A stretch of 52,597 bases of DNA. Source: Halocatena pleomorpha (GTDB lineage Archaea; Halobacteriota; Halobacteria; Halobacteriales; Haloarculaceae). Positions 1 to 9,481 of this stretch are shown one piece after another (within the stretch, counting starts at the first letter, position 1; every line of letters starts with the position of its first letter). The notes beneath the pieces were generated by a model. That model did not search any database and had not been told where the DNA came from. It saw only the letters and a program-made list of their open reading frames with translations. The position numbers and the translations under genes are program-made. The stretch lies in NCBI RefSeq assembly GCF_003862495.1, contig NZ_RRCH01000001.1, positions 1 to 52,597 of the forward strand, given 5' to 3'.

Positions 1-135
1 CAACCCACGACAGTTGTCCCAACACAGACACCGACGGAAACACAACCCACGACAGTTGTCCCAACACAGACACCGACAGTCACCACAACACAGACACCGA
101 CGGAAACACAACCCACGACAGTCACTACAACGCAG
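1..135 (+). repeat. 42-bp tandem repeat inside the Thr-rich gene
   Basis: A 42-base unit starting CAACCCACGACAGTTGTCCC begins at 1 and again at 43. A shorter variant follows and a third, diverged copy starts near 109. The unit is a multiple of three, so the reading frame is kept. The window begins exactly at a unit boundary. Confidence 0.85.
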
Positions 136-336
136 ACACCGACTGATAGTCAGACGACATCGATTAGAAATCAAACAACAACAGAAACACGATCAGAAAC
201 AGAAACACAACCTACATCGGAACCATCGACAGAAACGGACCAGAACCGGGAAACAACCGTCTCACAGCCGACTGACGAATCAAGATCGGGTGACGATACG
301 ATAACTGAATCACGCGAAGACGAGGAAGGCTGTTAA
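1..336 (+). CDS. C-terminal part of a Thr-rich secreted protein (partial)
   Basis: Frame 1 is open from the first base to TAA at 334-336. It encodes an almost unbroken Thr/Gln/Pro/Glu/Ser-rich chain, beginning with repeats of the type QPTTVVPTQTPTET and becoming acidic towards the end (ITESREDEEGC). Such Thr-rich chains are usual as O-glycosylated spacers in haloarchaeal surface proteins and lipoproteins. The last residue is cysteine. No folded domain is present in the visible part and the N-terminus lies outside the window. The Tat lipoprotein that runs off the other end (52409-52597) is also Thr-rich and ends in the matching frame, so the two could be one gene. Function is unknown. Confidence 0.7.
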   Translation, partial: QPTTVVPTQTPTETQPTTVVPTQTPTVTTTQTPTETQPTTVTTTQTPTDSQTTSIRNQTTTETRSETETQPTSEPSTETDQNRETTVSQPTDESRSGDDTITESREDEEGC

Positions 337-861
337 CGGCTGACCCATCCATTTATTGATTGCTGTTTTCCTGATCGAGAAAATAGTTTATAATCGGTGA
401 TGAATACACGGGAATAAGGTCATGTCTCGTCTGTACGGCTGATCATGTATCAAGTAGAGGGATGCTCTCCAACGACTGTTTGTCAGCGGGGATGGCCTCG
501 TCATCGAGGGACGTAAAACCGACACGATCCAGTCGCCACGGAAGACAGCGAACGACGACTGCGTGTCTGCCGGTTTCGCTGCATACCGGTCGTGCTCGTA
601 TTGGTGGGTGTTGATATGTGGAGGGGGACTATCGCCGTGTACGTGATCTGCGTTCGCAGTGGGCCGTAGTGGTGATCGTCCCGACGGTACGCCACGATGT
701 GGCCGATGGTTTTCGAAGTTTCAGCCGTTCGGATGAGGTCGTCGTTTAAGTGGTTCTGGCGATAAGGTAAAGGTATAGGCGGAGTTTCTTGTTTCTGGCC
801 TCTGGTCTTCCGATCGATCGGACCCACATGATTTACCGCTGTGCAGTGAGTACCGATCGGT
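337..861. other. Intergenic region, mostly without a recognisable gene
   Basis: This stretch of 525 bases separates the Thr-rich gene from the RNA polymerase subunit. A minus-strand open frame covers much of 501-827, but its translation is rich in Arg, Thr and His, looks unlike the acidic proteins around it, and is probably not a gene. The only recognisable item is the short C-terminal relic at 746-829. Confidence 0.5.
746..829 (-). pseudogene. C-terminal gene relic (copy 1), ends LYLIARTT
   Basis: A minus-strand frame of 27 codons ends in LRLYLYLIARTT and a TAA. Near the other end of the window (50412-50459) another minus-strand frame ends in PRLYLHLIARTT and TAA. The DNA of the two is identical over the last 24 bases or so and then diverges mainly at base substitutions. 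Both look like the surviving 3' end of the same unknown gene, possibly a transposase. Nothing upstream in this frame is recognisable. Confidence 0.45.
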
Positions 862-1554
862 ATGTCCGATAACGGGCGTCAGTTTTCGAGGGCCGACTCG
901 GACACCGTTGCAGCGACTCCTCTGAGTCGTCAGCCCGGTGATGGCGCTGTCTCACGCGCTGCTCGCCAACGCGATGAGACGGTACGGCGGTGGGGATTGG
1001 TTTCACCGAGTGCGACCCGGATCGGGCGGGCGGACGATCCTGCCCGCGATCTCTCTGAGAACGTGCGCCGTCTTCACGAAGAGCGCCACCCAGCGATGAC
1101 GGGATACAGCGAGCGGGCTCACCGCCTCGACAAACTCCGTATCACACACGCACTGTGTACGAAACTCGAACTGACCCCGTGGCAACGCGATCGCGCGATC
1201 GGTATCATGGTGGATCTGGATCTCACAGCCTTTGGCAGCCAGCGCGCGATTCCCACCGTGGCGCTGGTCGTGATCCGTCATATCGTTGATCGGAATCGGG
1301 AACACTATCTCGGACTCCACGATGAGGAGTGGCTTCACGACCAGTCACCCGAGCGGCTCGCCGATCTGTACGACCAGTTCCAATCAATCACCGACGACGA
1401 ACAGTTCACGGCTCTCTGTGAGTCTGTCGATCTCGATATCACTAGTCTCAATCGTCTCCGGCGCGTACTGACCGAGCAACTTGAGGAGCAGGGATTGACA
1501 GAAGCAGTGTACGGGCGATCGCCCTCCCATGACCCGGCGTTGCCGATTCTCTAG
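862..1554 (+). CDS. DNA-directed RNA polymerase subunit epsilon (haloarchaeal)
   Basis: This 230-residue soluble protein matches my recollection of the halophile-specific polypeptide annotated as RNA polymerase subunit epsilon. The recognisable core runs from GLVSPSATRIGRADDPARDL (about residues 45-65) through HEERHPAMTGYSERAHRLDK and LTPWQRDRAIGIMVDLDLTA to the helical C-terminus ending GRSPSHDPALPIL. The N-terminal 40 residues are low in complexity and probably flexible. ATG at 862 is the only start that keeps the full length. The gene stands alone, converging with the copper ATPase gene 16 bases downstream. Its precise role in transcription is poorly known; the name is a family assignment, not shown by motifs. 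Confidence 0.65.
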   Translation: MSDNGRQFSRADSDTVAATPLSRQPGDGAVSRAARQRDETVRRWGLVSPSATRIGRADDPARDLSENVRRLHEERHPAMTGYSERAHRLDKLRITHALCTKLELTPWQRDRAIGIMVDLDLTAFGSQRAIPTVALVVIRHIVDRNREHYLGLHDEEWLHDQSPERLADLYDQFQSITDDEQFTALCESVDLDITSLNRLRRVLTEQLEEQGLTEAVYGRSPSHDPALPIL

Positions 1555-1570
1555 CAGTAGTGTACGTCAC

Positions 1571-4054
1571 TCAATCGGCTGTAGAATCCGATTCGTCGAG
1601 GAGTTGTCGGGACGAGTTGGTGACTACGAGAAGGCTGCTCGTCGCCATCGCTGTGGCGGCAAACAACGGATTTAGCGCCCCCGAGAGCGCGATCGGGATG
1701 GCGATCGCGTTGTAGAGAAACGCCCACCCGATGTTCTGTTTGACGCGGCGTTTCGCCTTGACTGCGAGATCAAACACGGTTTCGATGGACGAGAGATCGT
1801 CGTTGACAATGGCGATCTCAGCCGCGTCAACGGCGAGCGCAGTGCCACTCCCGAGGGCGATGCCGAGATCCGCTTTGGCGAGGGCGGGTCCGTCGTTCGT
1901 TCCGTCTCCGACCATTGCGACCTGTCCATCGGTCTGGAGTCGCTGCACCGTCTCGGCTTTCGCCGCGGGTGGAACACCGGCAATCACGGTGTCGACGTGT
2001 GGATGATCGCGGAACGCGTCGGTCGCTTCTGTCTCATCACCAGTGAGGATGACGATCTCGACGTCGCGCTGCTGCAGCGCTGTCACCGTCTCTTCCCATT
2101 CTTCACGCGGTTCGTCTTCGAGAATGATGAGTCCCTCAGCAGTCCCATCCCGACCGACAATGACGGGCAATCGACCCACAGCACGGGCTGTTGCTGCCTG
2201 CTCTGTGAGGGTTTCTGCGATCTCCCAGTCCTGCTCGACGAACAGCTTTGGATGCCCGGCGAGCACGTTCGTTTCCCCGACCGTCCCCTCAACGCCGGTC
2301 GTGTGCGTCTGGAAATCGGACACGCACTTCTCACTATGGCTCCGTTGTGTGTCGGCTACGCCGTTGGCTGTCTCCCCAGCAGCTCTCTGTTTTTCAGCTT
2401 CGTTCGGATCGGTCTCATCTGTGGCACCGAACGCAGCAGCGATAGCGGCAGCGGCAGGATGAGACGATCGGCGTTCCACTGCCACTACTGCCTGAAGGAG
2501 TTCCGCCGGAGCATCGGCGCTGTGCACCGTCAGGTCACCCGTCGTGAGGGTCCCCGTCTTATCGAAAACGACGGTGTCGATCCCCCGTAGGCGTTCGAAG
2601 ACGGTGTCGTCAAACACGACGAGACCGTGCTCCATGGCTTCGCGGATGCTTGAGGCCACGGCGAGCGGCGTTGCAAGCCCGAGAGCGCACGGGCACGAGA
2701 CGATGAGGACGGTGAGTGTGAGGAGCACTGCATTCGACAGAGTGGCACCGGACGCGACGTACGCGCCACCGGCAGCGAGCGCTACGCTCACGATCACTGG
2801 AACGAACACCACAGCCATCTTGTCAGCGAGCTGTTGGATTCCGCGGTTCGAGCTCTTGAGGTTCCAGATGAGAGCCGTGATTCGGTCGAGACTGCTGCTC
2901 GCATCCTCTCCGACAGTAATCACCAGAGCGCCATTTGTGAGCACCGAGCCCCCAACGACGGTGTCGCTCGTTCGTTTGGTGACCGGCAAGGATTCGCCCG
3001 TGATAATCGCTTCGTCGACTGTACCCTCACTGTCACACACCACGCCGTCGACCGGGATTCGTTCCCCTGCTCGGACTAGAATCCGATCGCCCGGTGTGAG
3101 ATCAGCGATCTCGGTCTCTGTCGTGGTTCCGTCGTTCTGATACCGGCGAGCCGTATCAACCCGCGCAGTGCTGAGCTCCGAGAGCAGATCAACCGCCTTT
3201 CGCTTGATCGACGACTCATAGTAGGTTCCGGCTGTAACGACCACGATGATCGCGGTGGTTACGTCGTAATAGATGTCGATACGTCCGAGAATCACTGCTA
3301 TCGTGCTGTACAGATACGCGCTGCACGCCGCGAGCGCGACGAGGAGGTCCATATTCGGGTGTCGAACCTTGAGGCTCACGTACGCACCCCTGAGAATCGG
3401 CATTCCCGTGTAAAACAGAACGATGCTCGTGAACAGAAAGAGCACGTAATAGAAATACGCCGCGTCGGCGAGCAGCTGACTGGTGAATTCGAGCACCCGA
3501 TCCGGATAGAGGCTAAAATGCATCGGATAGATGTACACGATGTACGGAAGCATCACCCACATACCGAGCAAGACGCCAGGGATCAACCGCCAGAGGATCT
3601 CATCGTCAGACTTTCGCTCCGCGATCGTATCCTCCGGCCGGTAAGCCGTGTATCCGGCGGTGCTGAGAATCTCCGGGAGATCCTGCCCAGCCAACCGCTC
3701 GGGATCGTAGTCGACTCGAACTGTTTCACTGACGTAGCTTGCCTCTGCGCTGGCAATCCCGTCGGTCGCTTCGGCAACGGTTTCGAGAAACGTCTCACAG
3801 GTCGTACAATGCATCCCCGTGATCCGGAGAAACGCGCGCTCGTGGTTTGGTGGCGGCTCATCGCGTGAACTGTCCTCCTTGTTCGTGTCCGCCGATCGGA
3901 TGTCACGCTCCTCGATATCTGGTCGGTCACTCAGGACTTCGGAAACCTCACGACAGCCAACACAACAGAACGTGTTGCCGTTCGCTTCGAGTGGTGAGCC
4001 ATCGAGGGGCATCCCACACAGATCACAGGTCCCGTCCGCCTCCACAGTCGTCAT
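1571..4054 (-). CDS. copA: Heavy-metal (copper-type) translocating P1B-type ATPase
   Basis: This membrane pump uses ATP to move a soft metal, most likely Cu(I), across the cytoplasmic membrane. From the N-terminus it shows a Cys-rich metal-binding segment (CDLCGMPL at residues 10-17 and FCCVGC at 29-34), then a heavy-metal-associated domain with GMHCTTC (Cys83 and Cys86), several hydrophobic segments, the actuator motif TGES (about 352), the CPC metal-binding motif in the membrane (454-456), the phosphorylation motif DKTGT (498-502), a SSHP motif and the hinge GDGTND. Length, 827 residues, is normal for the family. The frame extends upstream to 4141, but ATG at 4054 is the sensible start because the upstream residues are not acidic or conserved. 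It diverges from the DJ-1/PfpI gene. Substrate is inferred from CPC; Ag or another soft metal is possible. Confidence 0.9.
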   Translation of the reverse strand: MTTVEADGTCDLCGMPLDGSPLEANGNTFCCVGCREVSEVLSDRPDIEERDIRSADTNKEDSSRDEPPPNHERAFLRITGMHCTTCETFLETVAEATDGIASAEASYVSETVRVDYDPERLAGQDLPEILSTAGYTAYRPEDTIAERKSDDEILWRLIPGVLLGMWVMLPYIVYIYPMHFSLYPDRVLEFTSQLLADAAYFYYVLFLFTSIVLFYTGMPILRGAYVSLKVRHPNMDLLVALAACSAYLYSTIAVILGRIDIYYDVTTAIIVVVTAGTYYESSIKRKAVDLLSELSTARVDTARRYQNDGTTTETEIADLTPGDRILVRAGERIPVDGVVCDSEGTVDEAIITGESLPVTKRTSDTVVGGSVLTNGALVITVGEDASSSLDRITALIWNLKSSNRGIQQLADKMAVVFVPVIVSVALAAGGAYVASGATLSNAVLLTLTVLIVSCPCALGLATPLAVASSIREAMEHGLVVFDDTVFERLRGIDTVVFDKTGTLTTGDLTVHSADAPAELLQAVVAVERRSSHPAAAAIAAAFGATDETDPNEAEKQRAAGETANGVADTQRSHSEKCVSDFQTHTTGVEGTVGETNVLAGHPKLFVEQDWEIAETLTEQAATARAVGRLPVIVGRDGTAEGLIILEDEPREEWEETVTALQQRDVEIVILTGDETEATDAFRDHPHVDTVIAGVPPAAKAETVQRLQTDGQVAMVGDGTNDGPALAKADLGIALGSGTALAVDAAEIAIVNDDLSSIETVFDLAVKAKRRVKQNIGWAFLYNAIAIPIALSGALNPLFAATAMATSSLLVVTNSSRQLLDESDSTAD

Positions 4055-4204
4055 GGATGGTACTCTCTCGCTGATTCCACGTACATTTTTCCTTGCTACC
4101 AGTCGACAACCACATCCGGACCTAATTGCGTATCCTCCCACGTTGCATTGGCACGCCGAACGGTTTTGCCTGCCACTTTCGAACCCGCATACGGTGATCG
4201 ATTC

Positions 4205-4801
4205 ATGACTGGCAAATCATTGGTAATGATCGTTGGGGATTATGTGGAGGATTACGAGGCGATGGTTCCGTTTCAAGCATTACAAGTGGTCGGCCACGAT
4301 GTCGACGTGGTCTGTCCGGACAAAGAGGCCGGTGATCGCGTCAAAACAGCCGTTCACGACGAACGCGGTGCCCAGACATACAGTGAGCTAGAGGGCCACG
4401 AACTGCCCTTGAACGCGACGTTTGCGGAGATTGACCCAGCGGAGTACGATGGTCTTGTTCTTCCGGGCGGTCGTGCACCCGAGTATCTCCGCCTTCACGA
4501 CGCGGTGCTTGAGACGGTTCGTCACTTCTTCGAAGCCGATAAGCCAGCGGCAGTGCTCTGTCACGCCCCCCTGATTCTCGTCGCTGCGGACGTGCTGGAT
4601 GGACGGACGTGTACGTCCTATCCGGGGATTGCTCCCGACATCGAAGCCGCTGGCGGGGAGTGGGTTGACGAGGTCACTGTCGATGGCACCCTCGTGACCG
4701 GCCGACTGTACAACGATCATCCGGAGTGGCTACGGGAATTCATCGAGGTGTTGGGGACCGAAATAGAGCACGGCGATCCAGTTACGGCTCCAACCGACTA
4801 A
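4205..4801 (+). CDS. DJ-1/PfpI family protein
   Basis: A 198-residue cytoplasmic protein of the DJ-1/PfpI (class I glutamine amidotransferase-like) superfamily. It begins with the beta strand [18 protein letters not shown], carries the nucleophile elbow around [10 protein letters not shown] (Cys about residue 120, followed by His), and has [14 protein letters not shown] before it. Family members act as deglycases, chaperones or peptidases in stress; which applies here cannot be seen. ATG at 4205 was chosen because the family starts right before the first strand; an in-frame upstream start at 4148 would add residues with no counterpart. It is divergent from the copper ATPase with only about 150 bases between starts, so the promoters share one short region. 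Confidence 0.85.
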   Translation: MTGKSLVMIVGDYVEDYEAMVPFQALQVVGHDVDVVCPDKEAGDRVKTAVHDERGAQTYSELEGHELPLNATFAEIDPAEYDGLVLPGGRAPEYLRLHDAVLETVRHFFEADKPAAVLCHAPLILVAADVLDGRTCTSYPGIAPDIEAAGGEWVDEVTVDGTLVTGRLYNDHPEWLREFIEVLGTEIEHGDPVTAPTD

Positions 4802-5194
4802 GGTCGGAGTACCGGATCAATCCGAGTGAGTGTGTTAATGACGCGGGGCCACGCGCGTCCGATTGTGGGACCACTGGACCCCGACCGAGACCCCGATCCC
4901 GCCGTCAGCAAAGCAGTCGGTAATTTTCGTGTGCAGATACAGCGTGTCGTTCCACGTTTCCACTGTCAAACGTTCCGTATCCATTTTCTCGTCTCGCGCT
5001 GTTCGGTCTCCTCCCGAAACTGTGCTAACGCACTCGATGAATCCGTTTGTGAACGTTCGTACAGCCTGTGAGGGCGGTTCGTTTTGTTGTAGCGGTGCTT
5101 CCTATACGCTCGTCGGCTGACTGTCCCGTCACTGTTGATCTATCCAGAAGACAGAACTGTGAATAATAGGTGTCCAATCTTAACAGACGAACCC
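4802..5194. other. Intergenic region with no supported gene
   Basis: Nothing intact is visible here. A short minus-strand frame (start near 4982, about 49 codons) has a moderately protein-like sequence with ETWNDTLYLHTKITDCFADG, and upstream of it another frame contains ALAQFREETEQRET. They could be two halves of one decayed gene, but the evidence is weak. Confidence 0.35.
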
Positions 5195-5599
5195 TTAGGA
5201 CTGAGTTGTCACTGGCTGTTCAGGCTGTTGATCGTACTTATCCCGAAACTCTTGGATGAGCTGACCAATTTGTGCGTACCATTCGTTGAGCGTCCGCTGC
5301 ATGTCATCAGCGATTTCGTCGGGGTTCGTCGGTTGGTACACGTGGTAATAGCCGCCCTGATCGTAATTGATCTGTTCTTTCTGAATAAAGCCGACTTGCA
5401 ACAGTCGTTGGACCGCTCGGTAAGCTGTCGAACGCTCTCGGTCGACTCGTTCAGCGATTTCGTCCACAGTCAGCGGTTCAGCACTTGCCATAAGGTTGCG
5501 AAAGATCTCCTTGTCAAGTTCTTTGAATCCGTGAAAGCATTCGAGCAGTCCTTCACAGTCCATGTCTTGTCGGATCATTTCATTCATCGAATCGGGCAT
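5195..5599 (-). CDS. TrmB-like winged-helix transcription regulator
   Basis: A 134-residue DNA-binding protein. The centre (about residues 38-75) is a winged helix-turn-helix with PLTVDEIAERVDRERSTAYR as the helix-turn-helix core and LLQVGFIQKEQI leading into the wing, followed by GGYYHVYQPTNPDEIADDM and a helical C-terminus suited to dimer formation. The N-terminus holds two Cys close together (MDCEGLLECFHG), which could sense oxidants or bind metal. I recall close relatives in haloarchaea beside thioredoxin and DUF302 genes, as here. It is likely to control its own cluster, but no operator was identified. Starts at 5599 or the next Met at 5587 are both possible. Confidence 0.8.
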   Translation of the reverse strand: MPDSMNEMIRQDMDCEGLLECFHGFKELDKEIFRNLMASAEPLTVDEIAERVDRERSTAYRAVQRLLQVGFIQKEQINYDQGGYYHVYQPTNPDEIADDMQRTLNEWYAQIGQLIQEFRDKYDQQPEQPVTTQS

Positions 5600-6001
5600 T
5601 CTTAGTAGAGAAAAATCGGTTCACAAATAAAAGGTTTGTGGACCTGGTGCAATATTGTACACAACAGGCTTCGCTCAGTTGTCTTCTCCCCGTTCCTTGC
5701 TGTCTATCGCGTCGAGATCGACGAACGGTGCCACAGATTGGGGTTTTTCCGCACAATTATGATTGTACGGATCGCTTGTCGGTCAGTGGTGAATAGCGTT
5801 GGTTCTCCAACAGCCATTCACAGCCCACAACCGCGTTTCGTGTGATCAGAGCCGTTTATTCGATTACTCTACCGTGTTTCAGTATTCCTCATACACTGGA
5901 TCTGTTAGCGGTGATGATCCCTGTGCATTTCTCAACCATCTATATGTTATTATGTAAGTGGAACCATTATCTTTGAGTAGTTGTGGAACCACTCTTCATC
6001 T
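5600..6001. other. Divergent regulatory region between regulator and DUF302 genes
   Basis: About 400 bases without a gene. It must contain the promoters of the TrmB-like regulator (leftwards) and of the DUF302 gene (rightwards). Just before the DUF302 start there are two copies of GTGGAACCA about 32 bases apart (near 5960 and 5991), which might be a binding site. No other structure was seen. Confidence 0.35.
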
Positions 6002-6460
6002 ATGAAGCTACCCATTGATCCGACAGCGATCGATCCAGAAACCATTGGTGAAAAGAGCGCGACGCTCCGGATGGACCACGAGGAGGCGGTCAAGCACGTT
6101 CGTGAGACGTTTACCGCAGAGGGCTTTGGTGTCCCGGTCGAATTCTCTCCCTCGGACCTACTCAACGAAAAAGTCGACGCTGACCGCGATCCGTACTACG
6201 TGCTCGGGGCGTGCAACCCGGAGGTGGCAGACCGAGCGCTCGACGAGACTCTGCAAATCGGCGGATTGTTCCCCTGTAATGTCGTCGTCTGGGAGCGTGA
6301 ACCGGGAGTACAGCAGGTCTATCACGTCAGTATTATGCGGATCGCTCGTCTCCTCGGAATGGCTCCGGATACGGAGGAATGGGACGAGATCATTGCAGAT
6401 ACGGGCGAACTCGCTGAAACAGCCATGGCGAATCTCGATACTGCGGCTGATACCAACTAG
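6002..6460 (+). CDS. DUF302 family protein
   Basis: A 152-residue soluble protein of the DUF302 family, a small alpha-beta fold of unknown function found widely in bacteria and archaea. The diagnostic centre is DPYYVLGACNPEVADRALDE, with a conserved Cys, followed by GLFPCNVVVWERE with a second Cys, and a helical tail. ATG at 6002 is chosen over an in-frame ATG at 5981. It lies between a TrmB-like regulator and thioredoxin, which suggests a thiol- or sulfur-related task, but this is inference. The two Cys could be thioredoxin targets. Confidence 0.8.
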   Translation: MKLPIDPTAIDPETIGEKSATLRMDHEEAVKHVRETFTAEGFGVPVEFSPSDLLNEKVDADRDPYYVLGACNPEVADRALDETLQIGGLFPCNVVVWEREPGVQQVYHVSIMRIARLLGMAPDTEEWDEIIADTGELAETAMANLDTAADTN

Positions 6461-6545
6461 CGTCACAGCACCAACTGAACTGAGAAACTGCCTGTATTAC
6501 CGGTGTTCCGCGACGTAGTTCGAACTCGTATCGTTCTGCCAGTGC

Positions 6546-6947
6546 TTAGGACTGGGTGTACTGGTCGATGAGATCGAGCAGCGATCCTTTGTTCTGCATG
6601 CCGACAACGCGCTCTACCGACTCGCCGTCGGCAAACAGGAGTAACGTGGGAACTCCCCTAACGCCGTATTCGGACGCGAGGCGCTGATTGGCGTCGATGT
6701 CGACCTTTGCGACGACTGCATCGGTTTCGGCGGCGATTTCCTCGACTATCGGCTCAATCATCTGACAAGGCCCACACCAATCGGCGTAAAAGTCGACGAG
6801 GACGACGCTGTGTGTTTCAACGGTGTCCTGCAAGTCAGACTGTCCATCGATATGAATGAGTTCAGATGGACTATCCTGCTTTTGTCCGGTCTGCAACTCT
6901 TCGAGCTTCCGTTCGCGGATTTCCTCGATAGACCGATTGTCGCTCAT
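6546..6947 (-). CDS. trxA: Thioredoxin
   Basis: A 133-residue thioredoxin with the classic active site WCGPC (Cys58 and Cys61) after VVLVDFYAD, the cis-proline loop GVPTLLLF, and the C-terminal helix. About 40 extra N-terminal residues, rich in charged helix (SIEEIRERKLEELQ), precede the fold, as in many haloarchaeal thioredoxins. It reduces protein disulfides in the cytoplasm. ATG at 6947 was chosen; an A/T-rich box (CATAAAAG) lies about 25 bases upstream on the minus strand, which fits a nearly leaderless transcript. It converges on the DUF302 gene with 85 bases between. Confidence 0.93.
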   Translation of the reverse strand: MSDNRSIEEIRERKLEELQTGQKQDSPSELIHIDGQSDLQDTVETHSVVLVDFYADWCGPCQMIEPIVEEIAAETDAVVAKVDIDANQRLASEYGVRGVPTLLLFADGESVERVVGMQNKGSLLDLIDQYTQS

Positions 6948-7263
6948 CGTCTTATCTATGCACCGGACACTTTTATGAGTTTTGTATGGGTAGTACAATA
7001 CTACTGCTCGATGACGCTATCGACTGAATCCGAGCCCCGTGTGGCATGTCGAAGTCGATAACAGCACCAAGCGCTCTTATAACATTTCTGAGAATCGCCG
7101 TCATGAAAACGAGTGCGAGGATCATGGTTTGTATGCCGAACTACTGTGGGTTACCCAACTGATGCTGATCGCCAGCTCCTGATCGATGTGACCGTGATGA
7201 TTATCAGAAGTTATTGTAACGGCGGACTGTGTGTATTTGTTTCTTAATAAATACCTGCACGTA

Positions 7264-8316
7264 TTAAGTCATCCTTCGGATCATTTCGAGACAGAGTAGC
7301 GAAATCCGCGATCGAACTGCGTTGACGAAACGTTTCACTGGAGCAGTCCACTGCTCACGTGCATCGCTATTAGCGGCGGAACTCGTTTCGCACTTAGTAT
7401 CACCGTTGGTATCGCTCGTTATCAGTGCGCTCACGGTTTCGAACGTCGCGCGCGGGTCGTTTGTTCGTCGCCACTGCCACCATGTCCGTACGAGCAGTTC
7501 AATCCGGCGGGTGATACTTAATGCTGGTTGATCCGATAACACGTCGTAACTGTGCTCTCGAATGAGGCGGTGATGATCGGCATACAGGACAGCAGCAAGC
7601 AACACCGCGAATTGGGTTTCCTCAGGGAGAAGTACGATCCCACCAACACCGCGTCGATACAGCGCTTCGGTCCGTTGCAGTTCGCTTTGCATTGCCGCCG
7701 CGAATCCGTCTGTGAATTCCAGCCGTTCGATCTGTTCGGTGGTCACACCGTGGGATTCGAGTGTCGAACGAGGCAGATATATCCGCCCGTATTCGAGTAC
7801 GTCTTCTCGCACGTCTCGTAGAAAGTTCGTGAGTTGGAACGCTTCTCCGAGTGCTGTTGCGTGTGGAAGTGCTTGTGACGGATCGTCCGGGAGCATCACA
7901 GTGGTCATCATCCGACCAACAGCGGCAGCTGATCCATCCATGTACGCTTCAAGCTCTGCGTGCGTATCGTATCGACATTTCGTAATATCCGTCGCCATCG
8001 CGTCAATGAACGTGTTCACATCGGCGGCAGCAATACCGTGTTCTTTCCGCAAGTCAGCAAACGCTGTCACCACTGGACTGTCACTTTCTCGTTTGCCGAG
8101 TGCCGCTGCACGAAGGTGTTCTAACTGTGCTCGCTGACGGGCAGGGGATGCGTCTCCCGGATCGTCGACGATTTCGTCAGCGATCCGAAAAAATGCGTAC
8201 AACACGTACGTCACGCGGCGAATACGCCGCGGGAGTAAACGGGTTGCGAGATAAAACGTAGTGCCTGTTTGCTGTTGAATCGTCTTGCTCTGTCTTACCT
8301 GCGTGGTATCTATCAT
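7264..8316 (-). CDS. crtB: Phytoene synthase
   Basis: A 350-residue squalene/phytoene synthase that joins two geranylgeranyl diphosphates into phytoene, the first committed step of carotenoid synthesis. The first Asp-rich motif is visible in FFRIADEIVDDPGD (about 43-56) and the second in the family signature AFQLTNFLRDVRED, followed by GRIYLP. The start at 8316 lies directly before IDTTQVRQSKTI and leaves the usual N-terminal spacing to the first motif. The C-terminal 60 residues are variable and polar. It lies about 330 bases downstream of the crtD-lyeJ-cruF operon on the same strand. The product feeds bacterioruberin synthesis; a separate phytoene desaturase would be needed and is not obvious here unless the crtD-like enzyme serves. 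Confidence 0.92.
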   Translation of the reverse strand: MIDTTQVRQSKTIQQQTGTTFYLATRLLPRRIRRVTYVLYAFFRIADEIVDDPGDASPARQRAQLEHLRAAALGKRESDSPVVTAFADLRKEHGIAAADVNTFIDAMATDITKCRYDTHAELEAYMDGSAAAVGRMMTTVMLPDDPSQALPHATALGEAFQLTNFLRDVREDVLEYGRIYLPRSTLESHGVTTEQIERLEFTDGFAAAMQSELQRTEALYRRGVGGIVLLPEETQFAVLLAAVLYADHHRLIREHSYDVLSDQPALSITRRIELLVRTWWQWRRTNDPRATFETVSALITSDTNGDTKCETSSAANSDAREQWTAPVKRFVNAVRSRISLLCLEMIRRMT

Positions 8317-8650
8317 GACTCTTCTTGTAACACCGCACATCTATGCTTGTTAACGCCCATCCACAGTTCAGATATCAGTGCGGTCAGCGCCTGATCACGC
8401 AACATCCCGCGTCTCATTGCTTCTCCCCCGTCGTGCGTTGTACTCGTCCGATCGCCATGCAGTAAATAAGAACGACAGCATGATAAAATTCATTAGAAAA
8501 TAGCAATATATCATAATATTTTTATCTATATTTAAATTATTCTAAGAAGTGGTTACATCATTGGACAGACGTTGTCTCGTGACCGTGTTACTGCATGAAC
8601 GTCGCTGTTGTTCGGACCAATCCGTGAATGGGTGTTCTCACTGTGTATGA
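8317..8650. other. A/T-rich gap between cruF and crtB
   Basis: This stretch holds no gene. Bases 8470-8545 are very A/T-rich with short runs of TATA-like sequence. It is the likely promoter region for crtB and may also hold the end of the cruF transcript. Confidence 0.5.
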
Positions 8651-9481
8651 TTACAGCGATGGATCGAACGGGAGAATGACACGATCGGCTGTGACCAGGC
8701 CGAGTGCGAACAGTCCTGTAATTCCGACAGGGAGCAGATACCCAAAGTAGGCGTTGACTGCTCCCCAAAAAATGATGAATGCCGTGAGACTGTCAAGCAT
8801 AAACTCACACTGGTGTAACCGGTTGAGGACAGCCGACTGTTCGAAGCCCCAGTTGAATATCACAACGGCGATGGTTGCTGACACGGTCCACCCGAGATAG
8901 TTTGAGACCGGAACGCCGTGGTAGAGACCGCCGCTGTACGACCAGAAACCGAGTGCAACGGCGGCCGGATCGAGGACGAGGTCCATTCCGATGACAGCAA
9001 TGATCGAACTCAAGATGAGCGTCCGACCGAAGCGTCCATCGAGCAATAGCAGCAACAGCAGACAGCAATTCGCTACGATGGGTATGAAAAAGATCGGGAG
9101 TCCAAGTGGAACCTCACCGAACAGGAGTGGTTCGAGACCGACATCGTATGAGAACTGGCCGTACGGTACACCCGTGGTTATCCCGACATACTCGATACCG
9201 TATGCATACACAGTGAGTAGGATGAGTGCCGTCGCTGCCTTCCGATCGATGAGTGGCAAGAGACCAGCGATAAGTGGCAATCGCATCGCCACGACACCGA
9301 TTAGGATGAGTGATGAATCGAACGGCAGCAGTACTGGTAGTACTGATTCGAAGCTTGCAAGAAGCATAACGGCTCCAACGGTGGGAACGACGACACCGAA
9401 GAGAGCGCGGTTCTCACGAACCATCGAATCGAACGCTCGTTCAACGCGCTGTCGATTGAGCGTCACAGACGCCTCAGCCAT
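8651..9481 (-). CDS. cruF: Bisanhydrobacterioruberin hydratase (CruF-type carotenoid hydratase)
   Basis: A 276-residue integral membrane protein with seven or so hydrophobic segments. It shows the family stretch YGIEYVGITTGVPYGQFSY, then MDLVLDPAAVALGFWSY and YHGVPVSNYLGW, all typical of the CruF/carotenoid hydratase family (formerly DUF422). In haloarchaea the enzyme adds water to the C-2'' and 2''' ends of bisanhydrobacterioruberin, giving bacterioruberin. ATG at 9481 overlaps the stop of lyeJ by eight bases (ATGGCTGA), evidence of coupled translation and of this start. It is the last gene of the crtD-lyeJ-cruF operon, the order I recall from Haloarcula japonica. Confidence 0.9.
   Translation of the reverse strand: MAEASVTLNRQRVERAFDSMVRENRALFGVVVPTVGAVMLLASFESVLPVLLPFDSSLILIGVVAMRLPLIAGLLPLIDRKAATALILLTVYAYGIEYVGITTGVPYGQFSYDVGLEPLLFGEVPLGLPIFFIPIVANCCLLLLLLLDGRFGRTLILSSIIAVIGMDLVLDPAAVALGFWSYSGGLYHGVPVSNYLGWTVSATIAVVIFNWGFEQSAVLNRLHQCEFMLDSLTAFIIFWGAVNAYFGYLLPVGITGLFALGLVTADRVILPFDPSL

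Noticed and set aside
501-827. Minus-strand open frame of 108 codons
   Set aside because: Arg/Thr/His-rich translation with no resemblance to haloarchaeal proteins; only the last part near 746-829 in another frame is recognisable.
7248-7264. Short repeat TACCTGCACGTATTAA also near 25125
   Set aside because: Only about 15 bases match and both places are ordinary A/T-rich gaps; could be chance.
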